From an uncultured bacterium (GTDB taxonomy: Bacteria > Muiribacteriota > Ozemobacteria > Ozemobacterales > Ozemobacteraceae), in assembly GCA_937949615.1 (NCBI GenBank), contig CALEDQ010000031.1, positions 1-64,000 on the forward strand: a DNA stretch of 64,000 bases, in the 5' to 3' direction. The notes under the pieces were generated by a model, which had not been told where the DNA came from, did no database searches, and saw nothing but the letters and a program-made list of their open reading frames with translations. Position numbers and translations under genes: made by a program. Positions 23,413 to 32,851 of the stretch are shown here, piece after piece (within the stretch, counting starts at the first letter, position 1; each line of letters opens with the position of its first letter).

Positions 23413-24935
23413 TGAGAAATAAAAGGTCTGTCATTCTGATTCAGCCTCAAATGGGGCTTTCCGGCGAGTTCTCAAGACATCTGCCCCTTAGCCTGCTGTA
23501 TATCGCTTCGGCACTGAAAAAACTCGATATCGAGGTAAAAATACTCGATACGAGGGTTATTGAAGCAGACTGGCGCCAAAAACTGCAGAGTCTGATTGCC
23601 GATTGTCAGCCATTGTGGGTGGGTTTAACGGTTATGGCCGGGTTTCCAACCGCCCATGCGCTTGAAATTTCGCGATTCATCAAGACTCTCTCTGAGGTGC
23701 CGGTCGTCTGGGGCGGTGCGATGCCGACCGTCGACCCCGCCTCATGTCTTAATGAAACCAGTATAGACTATGTGATTGCCGGCAGCGGGATTTCATCGGT
23801 CAGGCTTCTGACGCAGGCAATTATGGCTGGCAGAACCGGCAATTCTGCAGACCTTGAACAGATTCCCGGGCTGGGTTTCAGATTTGCCGGCGCCCGGCAT
23901 TTCAACCCGCGCTTTCATGGCTTCGAACCGGTCGGATACATGGATCTGCCGTATGAGGTGATTGAAGATTACTCGGTTTACGGGCAGATCGGCTCGAACG
24001 ATCGGATTTTTCCCATTTACAGCGCTTATGGCTGCCCATACCGCTGTGCTTTCTGTATTTCGCCGGCTCTTTATCGTGAGTTTACCCCAAAGTGGGTTCC
24101 GGTTGCTGCCGCTGAAGCTGTTGATCACATCGCTTTTCTGCAAAAAGAGTATGGCGCCACCACCATCTATTTTTACGACGACGACTCCTTTGTCAATCTT
24201 GACCACATCAGAAAAATAGTTGAACTGCTTAAATGTAGAAATATCAGGGTTAAACTGAGTTTCAGGGGCGCCCGGGTCGATGAAATCATGCGTATGGATG
24301 ACAGTTTTCTCGAATTGCTTTCAGAAACCGGTACCGAAATGCTGCATATCGGTGTCGAGTCTGGGTCTCAACGGGTTCTTGACCTTTTTCAGAAGGGTAT
24401 CAGGGTCGAAGATATAATCGAAATCAATCGCAAATTGGCACGCCACCCGAAGCTGATTGCAGCATACAACTGGATTGTCGGCACTCCCTCTGAAACGGTC
24501 GAAGAGATGCGGCAGACGACGCGCCTGCTGCAGCAGCTCATCAGAGAGAACCCGCGCTGTTTTATCTTTCAGCCAAATATTTTCAGGGTCGTTCCCGGTT
24601 CGGTTCTTGGCGAAAAGGCAATCGAGATGGGTTATCGCCCGCCCGCCAGCCTCGACGAATGGATCAATTCTGAAATAGAGCAGGAAGTGGCGGCCCCCTG
24701 GCTGTCTGAAGAAATGAAAAACACGATCAGAATGCTTCAGGTTACCAGTTATTTTGTTGATAACAAAGCCGCTCTGCTTTTGCAGAGCGGGTCGCTCAAA
24801 GACGCCCTGATAAGGTGCGCTGCCAAACTCTATGGTCCGCTGGCCCGCTTCAGATTTAAATCAGGTTTTTCGGCTTGTCTCATCGAGGGCGACCTGTTTT
24901 TTCTGGCGCAGAAGCTGCTCAAACGGTGGCGCTGA
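23412..24935 (+). CDS. B12-binding-domain radical SAM enzyme
   Basis: 507 residues. The N-terminal ~140 residues form a B12-binding-like Rossmann domain (LSLLYIASALKKLD, VGLTVMAGFPTAH, VVWGGAMPT). The radical SAM cluster motif CPYRCAFC uses Cys208, Cys212 and Cys215. ETGTEMLHIGVESGSQ is the usual later beta-strand motif. Such enzymes methylate or rearrange unactivated carbons in lipids, natural products or sugars. Between a GT2 and AsnB it may tailor a lipid-linked glycan; the substrate cannot be predicted. Confidence 0.88.
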   Translation: MRNKRSVILIQPQMGLSGEFSRHLPLSLLYIASALKKLDIEVKILDTRVIEADWRQKLQSLIADCQPLWVGLTVMAGFPTAHALEISRFIKTLSEVPVVWGGAMPTVDPASCLNETSIDYVIAGSGISSVRLLTQAIMAGRTGNSADLEQIPGLGFRFAGARHFNPRFHGFEPVGYMDLPYEVIEDYSVYGQIGSNDRIFPIYSAYGCPYRCAFCISPALYREFTPKWVPVAAAEAVDHIAFLQKEYGATTIYFYDDDSFVNLDHIRKIVELLKCRNIRVKLSFRGARVDEIMRMDDSFLELLSETGTEMLHIGVESGSQRVLDLFQKGIRVEDIIEINRKLARHPKLIAAYNWIVGTPSETVEEMRQTTRLLQQLIRENPRCFIFQPNIFRVVPGSVLGEKAIEMGYRPPASLDEWINSEIEQEVAAPWLSEEMKNTIRMLQVTSYFVDNKAALLLQSGSLKDALIRCAAKLYGPLARFRFKSGFSACLIEGDLFFLAQKLLKRWR

Positions 24936-24941
24936 CCAATT

Positions 24942-26840
24942 ATGTGCGGAATCTGCGGCTTTTTTAGTTTTACATCAGAAGCTCCGGGCGAAATCATCAG
25001 AGACATGGCTGCCAGTCTCAGACACCGCGGTAATGAGGCCAGCGGTTTTCTGGTCGAGCGCCCGGTCGCCCTTGGTCATCAGCGGTTATCGATCATCGAT
25101 CTGGCCGCAAGGGCCGATCAGCCGTTTGTTTCTGCCAATGGTCGCTATGTTCTGGTTTTCAACGGCGAGATATACAACTATCGCGAGCTTTATGGCCTCA
25201 TTCCTGATTTCTCGCCGCGCACTACTTCTGATACCGAGGTTCTCGCAGAATTGTGGGCGCATAAAGGCCCTGATTGTCTGCAGCATCTCAATGGCATGTT
25301 CGCTTTTGCCATTTTTGACCGGGTCGAACAGAGCCTTTTCTGTGTCAGAGACCGCCTTGGGGTCAAGCCTTTTTATTACTGGTATGACGGGCACGAGTTC
25401 GTTTTCGCCTCTGAGCCCAAGGCCATTCTCAGGCACCCGAAATTATCGGTGCGCCTTAATCTCAATGCGTTATCAGACTATCTTTCACTGGGCTACGTCA
25501 CCGGCCGTGCAACGGCGTTTGCGGGTATTGAAAAGCTTGCCCCCGGTCATTTCATCAAAGTTTCGTCTGCCGGCCTCAGCCACGTGCACTACTGGGATCT
25601 GGCGCGCCGGATCAGAGAGGGCAGTTGCCATCGCATTGACGATCTCGCCGAACTGCTGAACTCGGCTGTACAATACCGTCTGATCAGCGATGTGCCTGTC
25701 GGTTCATTTCTCAGCGGTGGCATCGACTCGTCGGCGATTACCCTGATGGCTGCCAGGAACAGCAGAGAGCTGCAGACCTTCACCATTGGTTTTCGAGAGA
25801 AAAGCTATGACGAGTCGGTGGCCGCGGCCGAATTTGCTGCCGGGCTGAATCTTGACAATGAATCGATGCACTTCTGCGAACCTGATCCGGCGTTTCTCGA
25901 GCGCATCGTTGATTATTTTGACCAGCCTTTCGCCGATACTTCGGTAATGCCGTATTTTCAGCTCTGCAGCATGGCGGCGCAGAAGATGAAGGTTGTGCTC
26001 GGAGGCGACGGTGGTGATGAGCTGTTTGCCGGTTACGAGACCAGGAGGGCTGATGCTCTGGCTTTGACCGGCTTCCGGTCGATGCCGTTCTGGAAAACCC
26101 TTTTGCACATCGGCCTGAAACTGGTAAACCTGCTGCCGGCAGACCGTGGAAAAGTCAGCACTCATTATAAGCTGCGCCAGTTCTGTGAGTTTGCGCATCT
26201 GCCCCCTGAAAAAAGTCATTGCGCCTGGCGCCAGCTGTTTTCTGAAGACGAGAAAAAGCATCTTCTGCACCCGGAAGCATTGGCTGAAATCGGGCAGCAT
26301 CAGACCTTCGACACCTTTGCTCCCATGTATGCCACAGTTAATGACCTGCCGATGTTACAGCAGCAGGCGCTGGTCGATCTGCAGAGCTGGCTGGTCGACG
26401 ATATTCTCTATAAGGCTGACCAGGCTGCGATGGCTAATACCCTCGAAGTCAGATCGCCGTTTCTTGATTACCGTATCGTTGAAGCGGCATTTGCCATTCC
26501 GGAAAATGAAAAATTCAGCCTTTTTCAGACGAAATCGCTGTTGCGTCGCAGTCTGACCAAAATTCTGCCGGCCCCGCTGCTGAAAAAGAAAAAGGATGGT
26601 TTTGGCAGCCCGGTTTCATTGTGGCTTGAAGGCGGTCTGGCTGAATTCTTTGCCGACTGTGTTCATTCTGAAAGCTTTCGCCGGCTTTTTCCTGATACCG
26701 GGTCGGTGATGCAGCTGTTCGACGATCATCGAAACCGGGTCAGAGACAACGGTTATCGCCTGTGGGCTCTGCTGATGTTTGCGCTGTGGCAGAAAAGATG
26801 GCAGTCGCCAGCTGAAAATGGTACAAATCGGATGGGCTGA
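24942..26840 (+). CDS. asnB: Glutamine-hydrolysing asparagine synthetase family protein
   Basis: 632 residues, complete. The catalytic Cys2 follows the initiator (MCGICGFF), and the class II glutamine amidotransferase domain covers the first ~210 residues (RHRGNEASG, NGEIYNYRELY, SDTEVL). The synthetase half has the PPi loop SGGIDSSAI near 258 and KADQAAMANTLEVRSPFLD near 488. The reaction is aspartate + Gln + ATP to Asn, but paralogues in surface-polysaccharide loci amidate sugar carboxylates; this context fits either. Six bases after the radical SAM gene. Confidence 0.92.
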   Translation: MCGICGFFSFTSEAPGEIIRDMAASLRHRGNEASGFLVERPVALGHQRLSIIDLAARADQPFVSANGRYVLVFNGEIYNYRELYGLIPDFSPRTTSDTEVLAELWAHKGPDCLQHLNGMFAFAIFDRVEQSLFCVRDRLGVKPFYYWYDGHEFVFASEPKAILRHPKLSVRLNLNALSDYLSLGYVTGRATAFAGIEKLAPGHFIKVSSAGLSHVHYWDLARRIREGSCHRIDDLAELLNSAVQYRLISDVPVGSFLSGGIDSSAITLMAARNSRELQTFTIGFREKSYDESVAAAEFAAGLNLDNESMHFCEPDPAFLERIVDYFDQPFADTSVMPYFQLCSMAAQKMKVVLGGDGGDELFAGYETRRADALALTGFRSMPFWKTLLHIGLKLVNLLPADRGKVSTHYKLRQFCEFAHLPPEKSHCAWRQLFSEDEKKHLLHPEALAEIGQHQTFDTFAPMYATVNDLPMLQQQALVDLQSWLVDDILYKADQAAMANTLEVRSPFLDYRIVEAAFAIPENEKFSLFQTKSLLRRSLTKILPAPLLKKKKDGFGSPVSLWLEGGLAEFFADCVHSESFRRLFPDTGSVMQLFDDHRNRVRDNGYRLWALLMFALWQKRWQSPAENGTNRMG

Positions 26841-26880
26841 AATCAATTTTTCATCAACCCCGGCAATTAACAAAATGCTA

Positions 26881-26909
26881 TTGCCCGACTATTGTTTAGG
26901 CTGTATTAT
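26881..26909 (+). promoter_or_regulatory. Sigma-70 promoter upstream of the S55/Mla operon
   Basis: TTGCCC (26881-26886), 17-bp spacer, TATTAT (26904-26909). A start near 26916 gives a leader of about 100 nt to ATG 27020. It sits in the 179-bp gap after asnB, the only sizeable gap before a run of close or overlapping genes to 37429. Confidence 0.6.
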
Positions 26910-27019
26910 GCCGATAGATTTCTGACCGGGTGTTGTGTAATGGTTTTGATGTCTCGATTTTGGGGCAGATAAATTGCCTGGTCTCAGAGGTTTTTAGGAA
27001 AAAGGTGTGGCCATTTAAA

Positions 27020-28885
27020 ATGGGTATGTCAATGCTTTCTGCTGAGCATCGGTTCTGCATCGCGGTTCTCCTGATGTTGGCTTTTCTGTTCGGAAATGCC
27101 AGTCTGGCCATTGCACAGAATGTCGATATTTTGCGTCTCAAAGATGTCAAAATCGGGATGAAAGGCTTTGGTAAAACTGTCGTGCTTGGTCGCAAGATTG
27201 AAACTTTCGAAGTCGAGGTTCTCGGCATTCTGGCCAACAACAAGGTGAATGAAAACGTGCTGATCAACGGCAAGTCAATTCTGGTCAAGGTCAGCGGCGA
27301 AGTGATCAAAAAAGCTGGCGGCATTGCGGCCGGTATGAGCGGCAGTCCTGTTTATATCGATGGAAAGCTCATGGGCGGTATCAGTTCAGGCTGGATTATG
27401 ACCGATCATACGGTTGGCCTGGTAACTCCGATAGAAGAGATGCTCGAAATCTGGTCGTATCCAGACATGGCCTGTGCCGAAACTGGCGCTGACGACCCGG
27501 TAAAACGCTGGATTCCGGAAACACCGGTACAGCTCGGGGGTAACCCCGTTTCTGCCATTTTAGAAGCACCTTTCGAGATTGCCCGCACTATCAGCCCGGC
27601 TAACGGCGAAGCGGTTTTTCAACAGGCTTCGGTCGATGTCTACATCGAAGGTCTCTATGGTCGCGCTGCCGACGTGCTCAAATCAAAACTGCAGAAGAAA
27701 AACGTCATTGTAGCCCGCAAGGGTGCTATGCCGGGCAAAGAAGAGCTTGACGGCATCGAGCGTCAGGATAATACAGCCGAAACTTTCGAGCCGGGTTCAG
27801 CTCTCGGCATTCAGCTTGCCCGCGGTGATATCAATATGACCACTCTCGGCACGGTAACCCACCGAAGTGGCCAGCGCATTCTGGCTCTGGCGCATCCTTT
27901 CCTCAAAAAAGGCGCGGTCTCGTTTCTGCTCACCGGCGCCTACATTCACCATTCATTTTCGAGTGTGCAGATGCCTTTCAAAATTGGTGCTCCGACCGAA
28001 ATGCTCGGGGTCATCACTCAGGACCGCGAAAAGGGTTTGAGCGGCGAGATCGGCCGCCTGCCTGAAATGGTGCCGGTGCAGATCGACGTTTTCGACAAAA
28101 ATCTGCAGATCAACCGCAGTATCAACTACCAGATCGTCAGAGACCCTTCGGTTTTCGTCATGGTTCTTGAATCAACCCTGATTCAAGCACTTGAAGGGGT
28201 AATCGACCGGGCCGGCCCCGGGACGGCGCTGATGGGCATCTCTCTCGACTGCTCAAGCCGCAAGGGTGAAAAATACAATTTTCGCCGTGAAAACATGTTC
28301 TATTCACGCACCGATATCGTGCAGGCACTCATCAATGAAGTGACCAGCCTGATGGACATGGTGACCGAAAGCGAACATGAGGAAGTGATGCCGACCAGGC
28401 TGCTGCTGAAAATTGAAGTAGAAACCCGGCGCCGCACGCTTTCGATCGAAAAGGTCGAAATCAAGAATTCGTCGGTTTCGAGTGGCGGAGTTCTCGATGT
28501 TGAAGTTACACTGCGGCCTTTCCGCGAAAAGAAGTTTGTGCGCAAGGTTAAACTGCCGATTCCGCACGATATTGGCCGCGAAAACCTCACTCTCTCTGTT
28601 TATGGTCTCAATATGAAAGTTGAAGACGTTGACGTGCCGGCCGATTCACGCGAAAGCAAGACCGGCAGAGATTCTCGTTCAGATGAGGCTCTGCCTGGTG
28701 ATTTCGACGCGGTTATCCGCAGCTGGGTCAACTCGCCGAAAAACTCAGACATTCTCTTTCAACTGACCGCCGAAGGCGATGAAAGCAAAAAGCTTAAACT
28801 CAACGGCAAAGATTTCGAAATTCAGCCCACCAACCTTGTGGTAACCGGCCGGGTTGATACAACCCTTACTCTCAGCGAGGAATGA
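27020..28885 (+). CDS. SpoIVB-like (S55) serine peptidase/PDZ-type envelope protein
   Basis: About 621 residues from ATG 27020 (ATG 27026 and 27032 are alternatives). A signal peptide (MLSAEHRFCIAVLLMLAFLFGNASLAIA) is followed by LKDVKIGMKGFGKTVV, the entry of the S55 domain. GMSGSPVYIDGKLMGGIS carries the expected catalytic serine (Ser109 in GSP). HPFLKKGAV and GEIGRLPEMVPV follow. The C-terminal third is beta-rich and unassigned. S55 enzymes are signalling proteases in sporulating bacteria and also occur in non-sporulating phyla. It overlaps mlaE by ATGA, so here it is coupled to lipid transport and probably acts in the periplasm. Confidence 0.85.
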   Translation: MGMSMLSAEHRFCIAVLLMLAFLFGNASLAIAQNVDILRLKDVKIGMKGFGKTVVLGRKIETFEVEVLGILANNKVNENVLINGKSILVKVSGEVIKKAGGIAAGMSGSPVYIDGKLMGGISSGWIMTDHTVGLVTPIEEMLEIWSYPDMACAETGADDPVKRWIPETPVQLGGNPVSAILEAPFEIARTISPANGEAVFQQASVDVYIEGLYGRAADVLKSKLQKKNVIVARKGAMPGKEELDGIERQDNTAETFEPGSALGIQLARGDINMTTLGTVTHRSGQRILALAHPFLKKGAVSFLLTGAYIHHSFSSVQMPFKIGAPTEMLGVITQDREKGLSGEIGRLPEMVPVQIDVFDKNLQINRSINYQIVRDPSVFVMVLESTLIQALEGVIDRAGPGTALMGISLDCSSRKGEKYNFRRENMFYSRTDIVQALINEVTSLMDMVTESEHEEVMPTRLLLKIEVETRRRTLSIEKVEIKNSSVSSGGVLDVEVTLRPFREKKFVRKVKLPIPHDIGRENLTLSVYGLNMKVEDVDVPADSRESKTGRDSRSDEALPGDFDAVIRSWVNSPKNSDILFQLTAEGDESKKLKLNGKDFEIQPTNLVVTGRVDTTLTLSEE

Positions 28886-29676
28886 CCTTGTTCAACCGAC
28901 TTGTAAAAGATTTTGTCGAAGCAATTGGCAGCATGAGCATTCTGTTCATGCAGACCATCTACTGGACAATTCACAACCTCAAAACCGGCCGGTTCTCATT
29001 CAAAAACCTGCTCGATCAGATGTCACGCATTGGCGTTGACTCGTTGTCGATGGTGGCAATCACCGGTGTTTCGACCGGCGCGGTTCTGGTCGTTCAGATC
29101 GGTTATCAGTTCGCTCAAATGGGTGCACAGAGCTATGTCGGCGGTGTCGTCAGTCTGGCTATGGCCCGCGAATTGGCACCAATTCTTACCTCTATCGTTG
29201 TCGCCGGCAGGGTGGGCAGTGCCATCGCCGCTGAAATCGGTACCATGAAAATCACCGAGCAGATCGATGCGCTCGAAACGCTGGCGACCAACCCGGTCGA
29301 CTATCTCGTTGTGCCAAGATTCTGGGGCTGTACCATCATGCTGTTCATGCTCACTATTTTTACCAACGTGGTTGGCATGATTGGCGGTTCGATCGTTGCT
29401 GTGCATCAGATCGGCCTGACCCTTATCTCATTCAGAGATTCGATTCTGCATATGCTCCTGATTCAGGATCTCATGGGTGGCCTTTTCAAGGCAATGATCT
29501 TTGGCGGCATCATCGCGATTATCGGTTGTTACAAAGGCTTTACCACCGAGGGTGGCGCCGAAGGCGTCGGTCAGAGCACCACCAGCGCGGTTGTCGTCTC
29601 GATCATGATGATTCTCGCAGTCAACTATTTTCTCACAGTCGGCATCAACAACTTTAACACGGCATATCTGCAATGA
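28882..29676 (+). CDS. mlaE: MlaE-type ABC lipid-transport permease
   Basis: 264 residues, five to six TM helices, conserved GVSTGAVLVVQ, MARELAPILTSIVVAGRVGSAIAAEIGTM and EQIDALETLATNP, the signature of MlaE permeases. With the next two genes it forms the inner-membrane complex that moves phospholipids between the inner and outer membranes. ATGA overlaps on both sides couple it to the S55 peptidase and mlaF. Confidence 0.96.
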   Translation: MTLFNRLVKDFVEAIGSMSILFMQTIYWTIHNLKTGRFSFKNLLDQMSRIGVDSLSMVAITGVSTGAVLVVQIGYQFAQMGAQSYVGGVVSLAMARELAPILTSIVVAGRVGSAIAAEIGTMKITEQIDALETLATNPVDYLVVPRFWGCTIMLFMLTIFTNVVGMIGGSIVAVHQIGLTLISFRDSILHMLLIQDLMGGLFKAMIFGGIIAIIGCYKGFTTEGGAEGVGQSTTSAVVVSIMMILAVNYFLTVGINNFNTAYLQ

Positions 29677-30419
29677 TTATCGTATCGAATCTACAGAAGA
29701 GTTTTGGCCCGAAGCAGGTTCTCAAAGGCGTGAACCTGAAGATCTACGACGGTGAATCGCTTGTCATTCTCGGGCCGTCTGGCTGCGGCAAGAGCGTTCT
29801 GCTCAAGAATATCATCGGGTTGATGAAGCCTGATGCCGGTCAGGTGATCATCGACGGCGAAGATATCACCCGCTTCGAACAGAAAAAGCTGGATGCTCTG
29901 CGCATGCGCATGGGCATGCTGTTTCAATCGGCTGCTCTGTTCGACTCGCTCAATGTCGAGGAAAATGTCGCATTCGGTCTGCGGCGCCATACCAGCCTTT
30001 CTAACCGGGCGATACATCATATCGTCTCAGAAAAGCTCGAAATGGTCGGTCTGCCGGGCACCAATTATCTTATGCCTTCAGAGCTTTCGGGCGGTATGAG
30101 AAAGCGTGTCGGTCTGGCACGTGCTATCGCCATGGAACCCGAAATAATTCTTTATGACGAGCCGACCACCGGTCTTGACCCAATCATGACCTCGGCTATC
30201 GACGAACTGCATCTCAGTCTCAAAGAAAGGCTCGGGGTGACCTCGATTGTGGTTACCCATGACCTGAAATCGGCATACCGTGTCTGTGACCGCATTGCTC
30301 TGCATTTTGGCGGCCAGATAGTTGAAATAGGAACCCGCGAAGAAATCATCAATTCGCCGAACCCGATCGTACAGCAGTTTATCCGGGGCGAGGCGCAGGG
30401 TCCGATGACTCTGCTATAA
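29673..30419 (+). CDS. mlaF: MlaF-type ABC ATPase
   Basis: 248 residues. Walker A GPSGCGKSVLL, Q-loop near FQSAALFDSLNVEENV, signature LSGGMRKRVGLARAI, Walker B ILYDEPTTGLDP and the switch histidine in VVTHDL are all present. The signature GGMRKR is characteristic of the Mla/Mce subfamily. Powers lipid transport through MlaE. Confidence 0.96.
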   Translation: MIIVSNLQKSFGPKQVLKGVNLKIYDGESLVILGPSGCGKSVLLKNIIGLMKPDAGQVIIDGEDITRFEQKKLDALRMRMGMLFQSAALFDSLNVEENVAFGLRRHTSLSNRAIHHIVSEKLEMVGLPGTNYLMPSELSGGMRKRVGLARAIAMEPEIILYDEPTTGLDPIMTSAIDELHLSLKERLGVTSIVVTHDLKSAYRVCDRIALHFGGQIVEIGTREEIINSPNPIVQQFIRGEAQGPMTLL

Positions 30420-30432
30420 ACAGGAGAAGCTA

Positions 30433-31815
30433 ATGAACTCGACAGTCAAAGTTGGAATCATGACATTAATTGCGGCGGTACTGCTGTCGTATATGGTCTT
30501 CATTATTGGTGACTTCAGCTTTTCCGAACAGGGCTACAATTTTGTCATCAGCTTCTATTCTGTCAACGGCCTGAGCAAAGGTTCGACCGTTTCGATGTCG
30601 GGCGTCAAGATCGGTAAGGTAACCACGATCGAGATTCGTGACGATCAGGTCTACGTTTACGTTTACATTCAGAAAAAAAAGCTGCACATCAGGCGCAAGA
30701 GCACCTTTACGATCTCGACTGCAGGTCTGATGGGCGAAAAATTTGTCGAAATAATGCCGACCCGCGATTACACTTCCCCTTATGTCTCAGATGGCGAAAT
30801 TGTGGCGGGCACCGACCCGACACGCATGGACGAGCTGTTTGAACAGGGCAATGTGCTGATTCAGAAGCTCCAGGAGCTGACTGCATCGGCCAAGGATATC
30901 ATCGGCGACCCGGAACTCAAGGAAAATACCCGTGTCATGTTCCGCAACGCCCGCTCTGCCTCTGACAAGATGAACGAAATCATCGCTTCGGTGCGCAACC
31001 GCAGTGATCGTATCGTCGAAAGCCTCGACAACATTCTGCACCGCGTCGATGGCGAAATTGAGAAGAACCGCGAAGATATCAGGTCGGTCGTTGCCAACTT
31101 CAGACTGTTCAGTGACCGTCTGTCGAGCATTACCGAAGACAGCCGCGAAGACTTCAAGGAAATCATCGCCAACGTCAGAAGCACTACTGATCGGCTTGAT
31201 GATATGATTGCCAAACTGAACAGCAACGATAAGATGACTGACGATCTGCGCAATACCATTGAATCACTGCGAGATGCCTCTGACAACGCCAAAGAAATTA
31301 CCCGCGAAGTTAAAGAAATCGTGGCTGACAAGGAAATCCGCAAGAAGATCAACACTGGCCTCGATGATGCCCATAAACTGGCGCAGGCCGTCGACAAGGT
31401 ATTCCTCAATATCCGCCAGACCCGCATCGACTTCAAGTATCTGCTCAGATACCGCGAAGAAACCGAAACTTTCATCTCTGACCTCAACGTCGATCTCTAT
31501 CCGAGTGACAAGACCTTCTACCGAATCGGTGTCGAAGATATCGGCGGTGAAGACAGCCTCAACCTCATGGTTGCCCGTGGTGCCGATACCAACCTCGTCA
31601 AGAGGGGCGGTATCATAAGTTCGAAGGTTGGCCTTGGCTTTGATTACTATCTTGGCAAGCCGATTCAGCTCAGCGTCGATTTTATCGATACCACCGATTC
31701 TGAAATCAGACTCAAGGGCAGTTACCTGATGACCGAGAACATCCGCTTCGAACTGCGTATCGATGATGCAGCCGATCGCCGTGACGTTCACTTCGGTATC
31801 GAATACAAGTTCTGA
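30433..31815 (+). CDS. mlaD: MlaD/MCE-domain lipid-transfer protein with long helical stalk and beta-rich C-terminus
   Basis: 460 residues, over twice the usual MlaD length (~180). One N-terminal TM helix (about 7-27) and one MCE domain (about 35-110; FYSVNGLSKGSTVSMSGVKIGKV) are standard. Residues ~130-335 are a long amphipathic helix/coiled coil with repeated SDR-V-NFR-like units. The last ~120 residues are strand-rich (YRIGVEDIGG, GFDYYLGKPIQLSVDFID) and end in FGIEYKF, a terminal aromatic as in outer-membrane beta proteins. It could span from inner to outer membrane as a single chain. This reading of the tail is inference. Confidence 0.9.
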   Translation: MNSTVKVGIMTLIAAVLLSYMVFIIGDFSFSEQGYNFVISFYSVNGLSKGSTVSMSGVKIGKVTTIEIRDDQVYVYVYIQKKKLHIRRKSTFTISTAGLMGEKFVEIMPTRDYTSPYVSDGEIVAGTDPTRMDELFEQGNVLIQKLQELTASAKDIIGDPELKENTRVMFRNARSASDKMNEIIASVRNRSDRIVESLDNILHRVDGEIEKNREDIRSVVANFRLFSDRLSSITEDSREDFKEIIANVRSTTDRLDDMIAKLNSNDKMTDDLRNTIESLRDASDNAKEITREVKEIVADKEIRKKINTGLDDAHKLAQAVDKVFLNIRQTRIDFKYLLRYREETETFISDLNVDLYPSDKTFYRIGVEDIGGEDSLNLMVARGADTNLVKRGGIISSKVGLGFDYYLGKPIQLSVDFIDTTDSEIRLKGSYLMTENIRFELRIDDAADRRDVHFGIEYKF

Positions 31816-31828
31816 TAAGGCAATCGAT

Positions 31829-32851
31829 ATGACAGTGAATGAACGCCGTGGCGTCAAGCCAAAAGTTCTGCTTGTAACAACCGGTGGTACCATTACCATG
31901 CTGCGCGGGCCACGCGGTGAGCTTTGCCCGTGCGAAGACGCGGCCAGCCTGATTGCTACGATTCCTGAATTGAAGCAGCTGGCTGACATCGATGTGGTGT
32001 CGGTGGCCAACGTCGATTCAAGCAACCTGACGCCAGATTTCTGGCTCGCTCTCAGCAAGGCCATTTTTCAGCGCATCAATGAATACGCCGGGTTTGTGGT
32101 CGCTCACGGCACCGATACCCTCTGCTACACTGCCTCAGCCTTGTCGTTTCTGCTGCAGGAACTCAATAAACCGGTGATTATCACCGGCGCTCAGGTGCCG
32201 CTCGAAGAGATCGGCTCAGATGGCCGCACTAACCTGATCAACGCTGTGCGTGTCGCTATTTCTGAACTTGCTGAAGTTGCCGTGGTTTTCGGAACTCTGA
32301 TTATCAGGGGCACTCGGGCCAAGAAGATGTCGGTATTCGATATGCAGGCCTTTATTTCGGTAAATGACGTGCCGCTCGGTACTATCGGGCTTTCGATCAA
32401 ATTCAACGATTTTGCCCGGTTGCGCAGCCGTCGCAAGCCTCTGTTCAGGCCTTTTTTGAACGAAAATGTCGCAATGCTGCCTGTTTACCCCGGCATCAAA
32501 CCTGAAGTCATCGAATATCTGGCGAGTTCACATGACGGTATCGTTATCGAAGGCTACGGCGCCGGCAATATCCCGACTGGCGAAAAGAGTCTGATTCCTG
32601 CCATCACTGCGGCAATAACACGCGGCGTGCCGGTAGTGGTCTGCACTCAGTGTATCGTTGGCTCGACCGAAATGGAACTTTATCAGGTCGGGCGTGCGGC
32701 TCTCGATGCCGGTGCGATCCCGGCTATGGATATGACGCCGGAAACGACGATGGTCAAGTTGATGTGGGTGCTTGGCCAGACCAGAGATATCGCCACGATC
32801 GATTCAATGATGCAGAAATGTTTTGTTGGAGAACTTCACGAGGTCAGCTGA
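31829..32851 (+). CDS. L-asparaginase (bacterial type I/II family)
   Basis: 340 residues from ATG 31829, which is 13 bp after mlaD. Catalytic motif 1 is VTTGGTITM with the nucleophile threonine; motif 2 is VVAHGTDTLCYTASAL. VIITGAQVPL and SDGRTNLINAV are further conserved stretches. Hydrolyses Asn to Asp and ammonia. No signal peptide, so cytoplasmic. The position within an envelope operon, 5 kb from asnB, is curious but may just reflect transcriptional convenience. ansA is the likely orthologue; I leave the symbol open. Confidence 0.93.
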   Translation: MTVNERRGVKPKVLLVTTGGTITMLRGPRGELCPCEDAASLIATIPELKQLADIDVVSVANVDSSNLTPDFWLALSKAIFQRINEYAGFVVAHGTDTLCYTASALSFLLQELNKPVIITGAQVPLEEIGSDGRTNLINAVRVAISELAEVAVVFGTLIIRGTRAKKMSVFDMQAFISVNDVPLGTIGLSIKFNDFARLRSRRKPLFRPFLNENVAMLPVYPGIKPEVIEYLASSHDGIVIEGYGAGNIPTGEKSLIPAITAAITRGVPVVVCTQCIVGSTEMELYQVGRAALDAGAIPAMDMTPETTMVKLMWVLGQTRDIATIDSMMQKCFVGELHEVS

